Assembly: GCA_905221605.1 (NCBI GenBank)
Contig: CAJNDS010000844.1
Location: 1-60,230, forward strand
Source of the DNA: Symbiodinium natans
Taxonomy: Eukaryota > Sar > Dinophyceae > Suessiales > Symbiodiniaceae
Length of the DNA: 60,230 bases
Direction of reading: 5' to 3'
Below the pieces are notes generated by a model. That model was given only the letters and a program-made list of their open reading frames with translations, made no database searches and was not told the origin of the DNA. The translations under genes were made by a program, and so were the position numbers. Position 1 is the stretch's first letter; each line of letters begins with the position of its first letter. Below, one piece after another: positions 50,011 through 60,230 of this stretch.

Positions 50011-50685
50011 CCCTAAACCCTAATCCCTAAACCCTAAACCCTACTCGCGAGAGCCAGCTGCAAGGCAGGGCCTTCGTGCCGTATGGCTTGCTGTCGCACA
50101 CCTGGGCGTGTGACGGGTTTTAGGTTGAAAGAGCCTCAGGGCCTAAACCCTAAACCCTAAGCCCTAAAACCTTTCTACGGCCAAAGATTAGCGTTTCGAG
50201 GCGGGGTAAGGGGTTTGGGGTGGGGTGGGGGGGTTTTGCTCTACTCTGCAATTTGTGGCTTCTGAACTTAACATGCTGTGGGAAGAAGGCCTCAGGCCCC
50301 TACCATGAATATCCTGTTTCTGGGAACCCTTCCTAGAGCTCCGACAGCCTGAAACCCGAATTGAACCCAAAAAACTTGAACCCTAAATCTGAATCCCTAA
50401 AACCCCAGACGCTAAACCCTGAACCCTGAATCCTAAACCCTAAGCCCTAAGCCCTAAACCCTGAACCCTATAACCACAAACCCCAAACCCCACCTGTGCA
50501 GACCAACGCTGGGTTCGAGGCTTCCGGCGGGAGGTTGCTTGGTGTGCCGATCAAGGTCTGTGCTAAGCCCCTGCAGCAGGGCTCGAGCTTCAGAGAGATT
50601 AGGCAAGGGTTTGGGGGTTTGGGGGTTTGGGGGGCTTGGGGGGCTTGGGGGGTTTGGGGGTTTGGGGGTTAGGGGGTTAGGGGGT

Positions 50686-50800
50686 TTGGGGTTTGAGGGT
50701 TTGAGGGTTTGAGGGTTTGAGGGTTTGAGGGTTTGAGGGTTTGAGGGTTTGAGGGTTTGAGGGTTTGAGGGTTTGAGGGTTTGAGGGTTTGAGGGTTTGA
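50686..50800. repeat. Octamer array (TTTGAGGG)n
   Basis: About fourteen tandem TTTGAGGG units after a stretch of TTTGGGGG-type units. It is a homogenised 8-base variant of the telomere unit. Confidence 0.92.
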
Positions 50801-50981
50801 GAGTTTCAGGGATTCAGGGTTTAGGGGACTAGGTTTGGGGTCTTTAGCTTCTAGGCCTAGGGGTATCCCACACGGTATGATATGGTGGGTTTAAGGACTC
50901 AGGATTTAAGGGCTTAGGGTGCATCCTTCAAGGGAACATGTGGGAAAAGGGCTTCAGGGTTTAAGGGCTTAGGTCCTTCAT

Positions 50982-51046
50982 GGGGATTATAGTAGGGGTA
51001 CTATAATCCCGATTAAGGGCGGTTAGTAGAAGGGGAACATCCCAAG
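50982..51046 (-). mobile_element. Family C, copy 4 (inverted)
   Basis: On the minus strand it reads GGGATGTTCCCCTTCTACTA, ACCGCCCTTAATCGGGATTA, TAGTACCCCTACTATAATCC, in the same order as the copies at 16215 and 58868. Confidence 0.62.
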
Positions 51047-52356
51047 CTGAGGATTTAGGGTCGGAAGGGCACTTTTGGAGCCCCAAGCTCGAATCCCTGA
51101 GAGGTTTTAGAGTTCAGGGCTTAAGGGCTCTGAGGTTTAGGGTTTTAGGGTTTAGGGTTTAGGGTTTAGGGTTCAGGGTTTAGGGTTGAGGCCCATGCGC
51201 TGTTTTTCAACCTCTAAACAACAAACACTTGCGAGGGGTTTGGGGAAATATGGGGAAACCTACACGAATTCTGTGTAGGTGCTTAGGGCACTCTAGGTAG
51301 AGTTAAAACCCGAAATCCTAAACCCTAAGCCCTGAACCCTAAACCCTAAATCCTAAACCCTAAGCTCTAAACACCTCAAGCAACCGAAGCAACACAGCAT
51401 GCTCGGGGAAGTCAATCGTCTGGGTTGATGTTTAAGTTGTATTGGGTTTAGTTTCGGGCTTAGGGTTTAGTGTTCAGGGTTTAGTTTCGGGCTTCGGGCT
51501 TCAGATTTCGGGTCTAAGACTCGGGGGGGGGGGGGGGGGGGGGGTTGTTGTGTGAAGGCCTTTGGGGGGACAGGGTTTGAGCTGGGCTTGCGTTGAGTTA
51601 TTTGTGGTGAGTTCTTTATGCAAGGCTTAGGGTTCTAATCTAAACCCTAAACCCTAAACCCTAAACCCTAAACCCTAAACCCTAAACCCTAAACCCTAAA
51701 CCCGGAGATGCGCACTGTCCAGCTGCTTCTTCTCTGGAGCCGGCTTGAGCCGCAACCACGGGTAGCCCATGCATACCCCTCGAGATGTCGGGGTTGACGA
51801 GATTTCGGGGTGCCTTCTTGGGGTCCATATTTATGAGTCCCACTACTTGGGGTTTCTGTTCGATTTGCGTGAACCCCCCATGTGGTGCTAGGTTCGGCAG
51901 AGCTTGGCGTTCTCTGGGTAAGGTTTACGGTCCAAATTTCAAAACCCCAAAACGCAAAACCCCGAAACCCCAATGAGGGGTAGCTCACCGGCCTGGTATG
52001 TTGCAGCACTTTCGCGATGCCAAAATCGCCGATCCTTGTCAGGGGGGAGGGCCGGGCACTAAGCCTTCACCAAAAACCCTAAACCCTAAAACCCTAAACC
52101 CTAACCTGGGCTGCGGATCTCAACCACAACTTCCAAACCCCAAGCCCTAAACCCCCAGCCCTTGCACGAAGCACTAAGGCGAACAAGCGTGTTCCCATCC
52201 CAGGGTTCCCCCCCAAACTCTTGGTCCCTTTTTTGGGGCTTCGGGTTTGGGGTTTGGGGTGTAGGGTTCCGAGTTCCTTCACACAAGAGCTTGGTGTGAC
52301 ATGTGAACCCAAAAGAGACGGTTTACGGTTTCGGGACAGCAGCCAGAATACCAATG

Positions 52357-52443
52357 TGGGTACCCGGTACCCCTTTTCGCCGCGTTAGTTCCTTCCGCAA
52401 AATTTAGCCCAAAAGGGGCCAAAGGGCACCACGGGGCTACCAA
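52357..52443. mobile_element. Family B, copy 8
   Basis: Left end GGGTACCCGGTACCCCTTTT, right end AAAGGGCACCACGGGGCTACC. The centre differs from other copies. Confidence 0.5.
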
Positions 52444-54447
52444 GTAGGGTTTAACGTATAAATCATAAACTCTAAACCCCAAAACCCCAAACCCCAAGCC
52501 CTAACCCCAAAAACCCTACCCTAAACCCGAGACCCTAAACCCTAAACCCCTAAACCCCTAAACCCCTAAACCCCAAAAGCCCCACAAAGCCCTTCAGCCC
52601 AGTTGTCTGGCAGCCGAGGCACTTTACAATACAACCGCCAGCTCCGGCGTTGGACAGAAAAATGTTCTGGCCTCGGTTCGGGAAAAAGTATATGGGGGGG
52701 GGGGGGGTCATTCAGGGAGGGTTTCGGTTTTAGGGTTATAGGGTTTTTTGGGTTTTAGGGTTTTAGGGTTTTAAGGGTTTTAGGGTTCATGGGGGGTAGG
52801 GAGCTTCAGGGAGTAGCGGGGAGTATTCCGGAACCTTGGGTTGCATGCCCTGAACCCTAAACTCGAAAACCTACACCCCAAGCCCTAAACCTTGCATACC
52901 CGCCATGAAAACCCCCTTAAGGACCCTGAAGTCAGAAGAAGCACCGGGGGCGGGGGGGGGGGGGGGGGAGGGAGTTAGGGTTCAGGGTGTTTAGGGTGTA
53001 GGGCCCTAAACCCTAAACCATGTTTAGGGTTTGGGCATCCTGCTCTGTTCCGGCAGAATGGGCCCAAAACCTGCCAAACCTCCTAAACAGGCTTAGGGTT
53101 AGGGTTTAGGGTTTAGGGTTTAGGGTTTAGGGTTTAGGGTTTAGGGTTTAGGGTTTAGGGTTTAGGGTTTAGGGTTTAGGGTTTAGGGTTTAGGGTTTAG
53201 GGTTTAGGGTATCAAACCGTAAACCCCCATCCGAGGCATCGGCTCTTTAGATCCCTGTGCACGATTCGCCTCGCATGGATGTGACGCCTGGGCGGTACGG
53301 GATCCCATGTCCACAGGTTTAGGGTTTAGGGTTTAGGGTTTAGGGTTTAGGGTTTAGGGTTTAGGGTTTAGGGTTTAGGGTTTAGGGTTTAGGGTTTAGG
53401 GTTTAGGGCTTAGGGCTTAGGGTTAGTTCAGGCCCCTAAACCCTATTGCAGCGGGTCCCATCAGGGATGAGATCAGCATCGCCTTCGCTTTTTGTCAACA
53501 TAGAGGCGTAGGGTACTTTGTAAACCCCAAACCCTACACTAAACCCTGCACCCTAAACCCTAAACCCTAAACCCTAAACCCTAAACCCTAAACCCTAAAC
53601 CCTACACATGGAGGCAAGCTCCGGGTTCCCTCTGGCACGCGCCTTTTTGTCTAAAAGCCATGTGTCCAATCGACAGGACGCTCACTGTGCGGAGTTCGGG
53701 TTTAGGGTTTAGGGTTTAGGGTTTAGGGTTTAGGGTTGAGGGTTGAGGGTTTAGGGTTTAGGGTTTAGGGCTTTGGGTTTGGGGTTTAGGGTCCAGTGCT
53801 TGATGCTCAAGAAGCTTTCTATGTCGGTTCTTAGCTTTTGGTTTGTAAGACTCTTCCAGTTGCTGTGGCTCTCAGTGTTCTCCATACCGGCGCATTTGTT
53901 TAGAGTGCCCCAACTCCACAGTTGAGCTCATTAACCCTGCAGGCTCTCCAAGCAAGACCTACAGAACTCTAGGGGAGGGTGGAGAGGGTTAGGATCCCCA
54001 AACCCTAAACCCTAAACCCTAATTCCTAAACCCTAAACCCTAAACCCTAAAGCCTCCCCACCTCGATAAGGTAAAACTTTCAGAGGCTTCCGGGATGGGA
54101 AGCCAGGTGGTGGCCAGCTTCATTGTTCCGACTCGGAATCCTTGCTGGCGCCCTGGAACCCGACCTCTAAACCCTCACAGAATTAGGGTTTAGGGTTTAG
54201 GGTTTCGGGTTTAAATTTAGGGTTTAGGTAAAATTTCCGGAGGCGCACATGTCAGGGATTCGTAAGGGTTCGGGGGTCAGGGTCTGGGGGGTTTTACAGG
54301 GCCGAACTACATCTAAACCCTAAACCCTAAACCCTAAACCCTGAACCCTGAACCCTGAACCCTGAACCCTACACCCTACCCCTACACCCTAAACCCTAAA
54401 CCCTAAACCCTAAACCCTAAACCCTAAACCCTAAACCCTAAACCCTA

Positions 54448-54507
54448 AACCCTAGACCCTAGACCCTAGACCCTAGACCCTAGACCCTAGACCCTAGACC
54501 CTAGACC
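54448..54507 (+). repeat. Variant heptamer array (CCCTAGA)n
   Basis: About eight CCCTAGA units at the right end of a long CCCTAAA/CCCTGAA array (54313-54450). Confidence 0.92.
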
Positions 54508-54591
54508 CCGAGCCCTAAAACAAACTCTCAGCCATCCGTCAGGGCAAAGTCGGAGGATGACCTCCTGCCTCAGGAGCACAAACTTGGGGTT

Positions 54592-54841
54592 TAATGTTGA
54601 CTTCACATTAGTGATTCCCGCCGCAATTGTAAAATCCCGCTGCCGGAACACAATATTGTAACCCGCCACAATTGTAAAATCCGACCCGGGAAATCCGGTT
54701 TTTACGGGCGTGGTGCTACTACCTAATACTAAAACTAATAGTACGTCCTACCAGGATTTAGGCGAACATTATTGAGGAGGCCCTGGCCGGAGAGATTGAT
54801 CAATGAAGGGGGGGGGGTTTATTAATGCGAAGTCAACATTA
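54592..54841. mobile_element. Miniature inverted-repeat element of 250 bp
   Basis: TAATGTTGACTTCACATTA at the left and TAATGCGAAGTCAACATTA at the right are inverted repeats with one mismatch. They lie exactly between two telomere-like or G-rich stretches. The outer TA on each side could be a target duplication. The interior has two copies of a CCCGCC-CAATTGTAAAATCC string (near 54618 and 54662). No coding capacity. Confidence 0.75.
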
Positions 54842-55799
54842 GGGTTTAAGGGTTAAGGGTTAAAGGTTTAGGGTTTGGGGTTTGGGGTTTGGGGTTTGGG
54901 GTTGAGGATGGCACCAAGGGTTTTATAGGGGTGGTATTATGGTCGAAGCTACCCGCCTGGGCCCAGCGTAGGGTTCTTGTTTGTTGTAGGGTTTAGGGCT
55001 TTAGGGGTTTAGGGGTTGGGTCTAGGGTTTATAGGGTTTAGCGATCAGGGGCTTCACGAGTCTGGGCATTCATGCTTTGGGGTTATTAAGAAAAGTCCGG
55101 GAGTGTTAGCTGGTTTGCCTCCGAAGCGATATCTCTAAGACCACCGTCATTCTACAGCAAAAGTGTCCTCTGAGTCCGAGAAAGATGACGGCCCCTTCAA
55201 ACCTAGGGTACTCCAAAAAGGCCCATCACATGTTACTTAAGCAAGCATTGGGGTAGATTTGGTAGCCCTATGACAATTAAACTTGTGAGGCTTCATCAGA
55301 ACTATGTAAGGAATCCAGGCAACAAAGCGCGAAAAATGCTGTGCAAACCTGCCCCCAGAACAGACCAGGTAGGTGCGACATGCGCAGAAGAGCCTGCTTC
55401 AGGGAATCTACGGGCGCCACCCGCTGAACACCCCCGAGCTCCCACCCACAGAAACCCCCCTGGATTTAACCCAACAGCGCAAAACTCAAAAGTCTCGAAC
55501 CGCCGGTCGCAGAAGCCCTGAACAGGGTTTAGGGTTTAGGGTTTGGAGTTTAGGGTTTAGGGTAACTCCAAACCCTGAACCCTAATCCCTAGACACCCCT
55601 AAATTTTCCCCTAAATTTCTTGCTAGATCTGGGGCCCCGCGCGGAACCATTCGAGAACGTCCTGGGAGGCCCAGGGGCGGAGTACTAAGAACCAGTAGGT
55701 CAGCAGGGTCCGGTTTCCAAGGGGTCGAGGGGGGTTCGGGAAGGGTAGGCTGGGGGGGTCTGGGAGCAACTGGGGGTTAAGTGTATAACGGACTACCCC

Positions 55800-55892
55800 T
55801 AAACCCTTAAAACCCTCAAAACCCTCAAAACCCTCAAAACCCTCAAAACCCTCAAAAACCTCAAAACCCTCAAAACCCTCAAAGCCCTCAAA
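55800..55892 (+). repeat. Nonamer array (CCCTCAAAA)n
   Basis: About nine CCCTCAAAA units, another homogenised derivative of the telomere unit. Confidence 0.92.
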
Positions 55893-56059
55893 GCCCTGTA
55901 CAGCAAACCCTATCCAAGTGGCGCCACTGCGCTCTGCATCCTTAGCGTCAGACTTAAAGGGAGCTTCCCAGCCACGTGAGGGTTCAGGGTTTTGGGTTTG
56001 GGGTGTTTGGTTTGAGGTGGAGGGTTGCCTAGTTGTCCAGTAACCTGGGGGAATTCAAG

Positions 56060-56540
56060 GTTAACCTTTGGGATTATAAGGGGATTATACTACCCCAAAA
56101 AGGTTAAAGGTTGCCTACTCTACTACTCGGGTTGAGTTTAGGGCCCGAACCCCACCACCCCTCTCCCCCCCCCACTCGTTCTTAGAGCGACTTGCAGAAG
56201 CCCCTCAGCCCTCAACCCCACACCCTTGACCCGAATGAAACCCTGAACCCTTCAATGCTATGTGACTAAAGAAAAACGACCCCAAAATACCCATTCTGAC
56301 CGAGTCCCGTTGTATGTAGCCTATGTGCCCCTTATGATGCTTTTAAAGGAATTCTCCAGGGCGACAGGGGCGCTGTAGGGCTGATAAGCAGGGTTTCAGT
56401 TCCGGGGGTTTGAATTAAGCTGCAGGGTTTTTTTGCGGTTTTACAGCTTAGAGGATGTTGGGGCGCCGAGGAGGTCGATGCTATCCTTGCCAGCTGCGCA
56501 CAGCCGTCCATCGCCCGATAAATGCGGTCGAAACGCGCCT
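56060..56540. other. Unique segment, no gene assigned
   Basis: About 480 bp with a C-run near 56163 and no telomere-like block. No supported reading frame. Confidence 0.3.
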
Positions 56541-57047
56541 AATCTCCTAACCCCTAAACCCTAAACCCTAAACCCTACACCCTACACCCTAAACCCTAAA
56601 CCCTTCAGTAGCTCTTTGCGGCCGCATGCTACATCTTCAGAAAGGGCCGCTTTCGTGCAAAAAACATATGGACAAGAATGGAGGGCAAGCAATAACAATT
56701 AACAAAGCACGCAACTCTGTCCCTGGGATCCTTTCCACACAAAACCATCCGAAGCCCCAAACCCCCAAACCTCAAACCCCAAACCTAAACCTAAACACAA
56801 AACCCTAAACTCTCTAAACCCTGAACCCTCAGCCCTAAACCCCAAACCCTGTCTCCCAGACCCTAAACCCAAACCCTGCACATCCTTCAATGGGGTTCCC
56901 CCTCTGAATAAACCCTAAACCCTAAACCCTAAACCCTAAATCCTAAATCCTAAATCCTAAACCCTAAACCCTAAACCCCCAAAGCCATGCCACCTGGAGC
57001 AGCAGGCCTGTCCGCTTCCTGTCGCTTCAGTGCTCAGTCTTGCGGGG

Positions 57048-57300
57048 GTTTGGGGTTTAGGGTTTAGGGTTTGGGGTTTGGGGTTTGGGGTTTTGGGGTT
57101 TGGGGTTTGGGGTTTGGGTTTTGGGGTTTGGGGTTCGGGGTTCGGGGTTTGGGGTTTGGGGTTTGGGGTTCGGGGTTCGGGGTTTGGGGTTTGGGGTTTG
57201 GGTTTTGGGGTTTGGGGTTTGGGGTTTGGAGTTTGGGGTTTGGGGTTTGGGGTTTGGGGTTTTGGGGTTTTGGGGTTTTGGGGTTTTGGGTTTTGGAGTT
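57048..57300. repeat. Long (TTTGGGG)n array with eight-base variants
   Basis: About 250 bp of TTTGGGG with interspersed TTCGGGG and TTTTGGGG units. Frames on both strands are open through it and give repetitive Gly/Phe/Val/Leu or Pro/Lys/Thr/Asn protein. These are products of the repeat, not genes. Confidence 0.93.
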
Positions 57301-57319
57301 TAGGGTTGGGGGAACCAAC

Positions 57320-58490
57320 CGTAACCAACCCTATCCAATCACACAGACGAAGCAAGCGCCCCGTTCCAAAATGAAGCAACCTCGTTCAATAGATGGTGCT
57401 CTTGAAGAAAGCCTTTGGGGTCAAACGAACCCTAGAAGGGTTTTCATATACCTTAGTCGTAGTGTAGGGTATCTGACCTCACCTTTAGAATCAAACATAT
57501 CACGTTGACCTTGCCGGGTTATGACTTTGTGGAGTTGGTGGAGGGACCAGCTACACATCCCAACGAACTTGCGCGGGCGCGGTGCAGCTCGGGCACTCAT
57601 GCCTTCTTAATGTGCTGCGAGTACGGTCTGTGCGAATGTATTTCATGTCTGGGAAGTTTAGATCGGCAACCCTCAACCTTCCCGCAAGGACTGCAAGGAC
57701 CACAAGGAGTATTGGGGTTGAACCACTTTGTCCAACCCGTGCGGCCGGCCTTCTTTCGTGGTGCTCTGGGTCCTGCCATGGTTGCAACATGGTTAGGTCT
57801 CTAAGTTGTGCTGCTGTTTGGGGCCTCTATTATCACTATGGCCCTGTACGGCTAGGGCACCGCAGATGGAGCAAAACTCAGAGAACTTCCGGCACATCAA
57901 ATGCATGGACACGGCTTTCATCAAACCAGGCAGTCGTTGTGTGTCTTGGTACAGCTACCAGGGAAGCCTATGCAATCACGTTCAAGTTGAATACAACATT
58001 CGGATGGCGAGGGTTCCCTGCAGTTCGCCCTGCATGGCATTTCTGTGATCAGACAAGTTGAAGGACAAACGAGCACATGATGCCCAATGTCTCGACATGC
58101 ATATGAATATGAATATGACTATGAATAAATAAATATGATGAATATGGTGATGATGATGATGAATATGATGAATATGATGAATATGATGAATATGATGAAT
58201 ATGATGAATATGAATATGATGATGATGATGATCAGCATGATGAGCAGCATTAGGGCGGCGATGCTGATGATGATGCTGGTGGCGGCGGTGGCGGTGGGGG
58301 CGATGGTGGCGATTGGTGGAGGCGATGCTGATGACGATGCGGGCTCCTAGAGTGGGTTTGAAATAGCAAGGACTTCAAGTACACGTCCACTGTTAGCCAT
58401 CCGAATAGTGCCATCACTCTGCACCGTAGTTGCATCCTTATTCTGTCATAACGCAACTTGACCCTTGAGCTCCAAATTCAGGTCTTCCCT
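57320..58490. other. Unique 1.2 kb segment, possible but unidentified gene remnant
   Basis: One of the longer stretches without telomere-like blocks. Overlapping frames on both strands at 57505-58061 (up to 159 codons on the plus strand, 79 on the minus strand) are not recognisable. The family F-like string is at 57412-57452 (minus) and a minisatellite is at 58101-58242. Confidence 0.35.
58101..58242 (+). repeat. ATG/AAT-rich minisatellite
   Basis: Tandem GATGAATAT and ATGATG units over about 140 bp. The Met/Asn-rich frame through it is a by-product. Confidence 0.9.
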
Positions 58491-58867
58491 GGTTTAAGGT
58501 TTAGGGTAAGGGTTTAGGGCTCTCCTCGCTGGCCCAATCCACACCCTCGAGGCGCGCGTCCAGCTCGCTGATGCGCCTTGCCATTTTGCGGGCCAGCCAG
58601 CGACACCCCCAACTTGAAAAATTCCCGAACCCTAAACTGGGGTAGGTTTGGGGGGCCTTATAGTAACATCATGTTTGTTGTGGCCTTATAAGGGTTATAT
58701 AGGGGACTAAGAGTAGTAAGATTTAAAAATGGTTCAAACCTACCCCAAAAAAAACCCTAAACTTCCTAAAGCAATCATCCTGAGGCTGAAGTTTTCCTTC
58801 TGCTTTGGGACTTTTGGGACACAGGCGGAAGCTTCCCCCGGTCATGGCCGGAGATGTCATAGCATTG

Positions 58868-58950
58868 GGATGTTCCTCCTTGTACTAACAGTCCTTTTCT
58901 TGGGATTTATTTTAAGTGGGGGTACGATAATCCCCATTCTGCTAGAATAA
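58868..58950. mobile_element. Family C, copy 5
   Basis: GGGATGTTCCTCCTTGTACT, AACAGTCCTTTTCTTGGG and GGGGGTACGATAATCCCC in the same order as other family C copies. Confidence 0.62.
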
Positions 58951-59131
58951 GGGGGTCATCGCAATCATAGCAGGTCCAGGTGCAAATCGCTTAAGATGAG
59001 CCGTTGCAATGTGCAGCCACTTGAAAGCGCCAAGGCCGTAATGAGTGGACACGTGGTCCACTTCGCAAAATAGGGATCCCCGTTTAACCCCCCCAAAAAA
59101 ATATTTATAATCAAATAATGAATAAGTAAAA

Positions 59132-59190
59132 CAAATATGTATATATATATATGCATATATATATGTGTGTATATATATATATGCATATAG
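59132..59190. repeat. Palindromic TA/TG microsatellite
   Basis: TATATATATATGCATATATA and similar units, self-complementary around two ATGCAT centres. Confidence 0.88.
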
Positions 59191-59387
59191 CCCTGATTTA
59201 TCGGAACCCCTTGCAAAAGGAACCCCCCATGTTTACCCGCCAAAATTGCAACCATCCTGTTTATAGGACCCCCCCCATTACCAAGGAACAGCTACCCCCG
59301 CAACCCCCCCCATACCCCGCATCGCTGCGAAGCCCTAAACCCTAAACCCTAAACCCTCAAAAAGGAACCACTACAGTACCACCGGCT

Positions 59388-59424
59388 CCCCCCCCCCCCC
59401 CCCAAAAAAAAAAAAAAAAAAAAA
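59388..59424. repeat. Poly-C followed by poly-A
   Basis: 16 consecutive C directly followed by 21 consecutive A. Nothing upstream identifies a retroposed gene. Confidence 0.9.
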
Positions 59425-60230
59425 TCGCCACGAAGAAGCTCGTTCATGTCCTGCAGCCATTGTAGCCGTTGGAGATCACGGGCCGCAGTTGAGGGGCGCC
59501 TCGCCTGCGCGTCCTTACTTGCAGAACTTGGGAACCTGCCTCAGGAACTGTAGGGTTTACAGACGTAGGGCTAAAACCCTAAGCCCTAAACCCTAAACCC
59601 TAAACCCTAAACCCTAAACCCTAAACCCTAAACGGCCCCAAACCCTAAACCCTAAACCCTACTCGCGTCTCAAGCTGAACCGAGTCGCCTTCAGCCGCGG
59701 CATACAGGCATCCCTGTCCAGCCCCTCCAGGGTACGGTGGAGCTTCCCCATGATTCTCAGGAAGGGCTGTGTTCCTGTTTAGGGTGTAGGGTTTAGGGTT
59801 TAGGGTACGTCAATATCACTTCGCACCATATGGGTTTAGGGTTTAGGGCTCAGGGTTGGGGACGTCAATAGCGAGAGCCATGGCCGGATTCGCTTCACGC
59901 TTCCCTAAACTCTAAACTCTAAACCCTAAACCCTAAACCCTAAACCCATATTCTTTGCCCTTTCTGATGTCCTAGACCAAGAAGCGCACGACAACAAACA
60001 CCCCGGAAGGACGCATGATGTAGATCAAAGCTACATATTTAGGGTTTAGGGTTTAGGGTTCAAGCCCCAAATGCTAAACCCCAAAACCCCCTAGCCGTTC
60101 ACACACAAACAATGGGACATTAGAGAGCTACGCGAAATGTTACCTTCTGAATCTCAGCACCAAAGAAAGTCTTCAATCAGGGCCCCGGCCCCCCCCCCCC
60201 CCCAACAATAGCCGAGCGAACCTTGAAAAG

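Larger units (their letters stand above)
50011..60065. repeat. Domain of dispersed telomere-like repeat blocks, right part
   Basis: Continues the pattern of the left part. Examples: 51640-51705 (C), 53094-53208 (G), 53317-53410 (G), 53560-53605 (C), 54313-54515 (C), 56910-56980 (C), 59575-59665 (C), 59905-59946 (C), 60037-60062 (G). Blocks become sparser after about 57320. The unique segments between blocks (for example 51706-52070 and 55060-55520) have only short unsupported frames. Confidence 0.88.

Noticed and set aside
57030-57374. Long frames on both strands with Gly-Phe-Val-Trp-Leu or Pro-Lys-Pro-Gln-Thr repeats
   Set aside because: They follow directly from translating TTTGGGG/CCCCAAA units, which contain no stop in several frames. 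The same applies to frames at 24319-24580, 19021-19221, 20393-20794 and 39011-39271.
59388-59424. Poly-A tail of a processed retrogene
   Set aside because: Poly-C directly precedes it, with no coding sequence upstream and no target duplication seen.

Overview
The window looks like nuclear DNA of a protist alga, most likely a dinoflagellate. Three things point there. The telomere-type heptamer TTTAGGG/CCCTAAA is scattered throughout in hundreds of copies. Both long terminal repeats (LTRs) of the one mobile element carry a stretch that closely resembles the dinoflagellate spliced leader (a 5-base match, a divergent middle, then an 11-base exact match to its 3' end). The two probable coding areas have little in common with bacterial gene structure. 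The species cannot be named from the sequence, and other TTTAGGG algae are not excluded.

Layout. (1) 36-1839, minus strand: a probable secreted protein with a signal peptide, apparently split by an intron from an acidic, then arginine-rich, C-terminal exon. (2) About 2326-41112 and 50011-60065: a gene-poor domain in which short unique segments (about 60-500 bp) alternate with blocks of telomere-like repeats in both orientations. Many blocks have drifted into local variant arrays (TTTGGGG, CCTAAAG, CCCTAGA, TTTAGAGG, TTTGAGGG, CCCTATAAA). The unique segments hold several small palindromic repeat families that look like miniature inverted-repeat transposons, plus AT, GA and CTG microsatellites and homopolymer runs. 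(3) 41113-50010: an intact-looking 8.9 kb LTR retroelement inserted in a CCCTAAA array.

The element is the main discovery. Its 279 bp LTRs differ at one base, it is flanked by CCCTA on both sides, it has a primer-binding site matching the anticodon arm of initiator tRNA-Met (the half-tRNA priming known from copia), and it has a polypurine tract against the 3' LTR. Its interior carries no recognisable protease, integrase, reverse transcriptase or RNase H. Instead it has a 1,973-codon frame with a WW domain, an S1-like segment, three CCCH zinc fingers and a SAM-like helical segment. Two further frames follow, each offset by -1, and the last has three more CCCH fingers and a lysine-rich tail. 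It therefore appears to be a non-autonomous copia-type element that carries its own large RNA-binding protein and depends on reverse transcriptase supplied elsewhere. The spliced-leader look-alike in each LTR suggests a way for a trans-spliced transcript to keep the terminal homology needed for reverse transcription.

All assignments are by eye. Domain calls rest on visible motifs, not on database searches.
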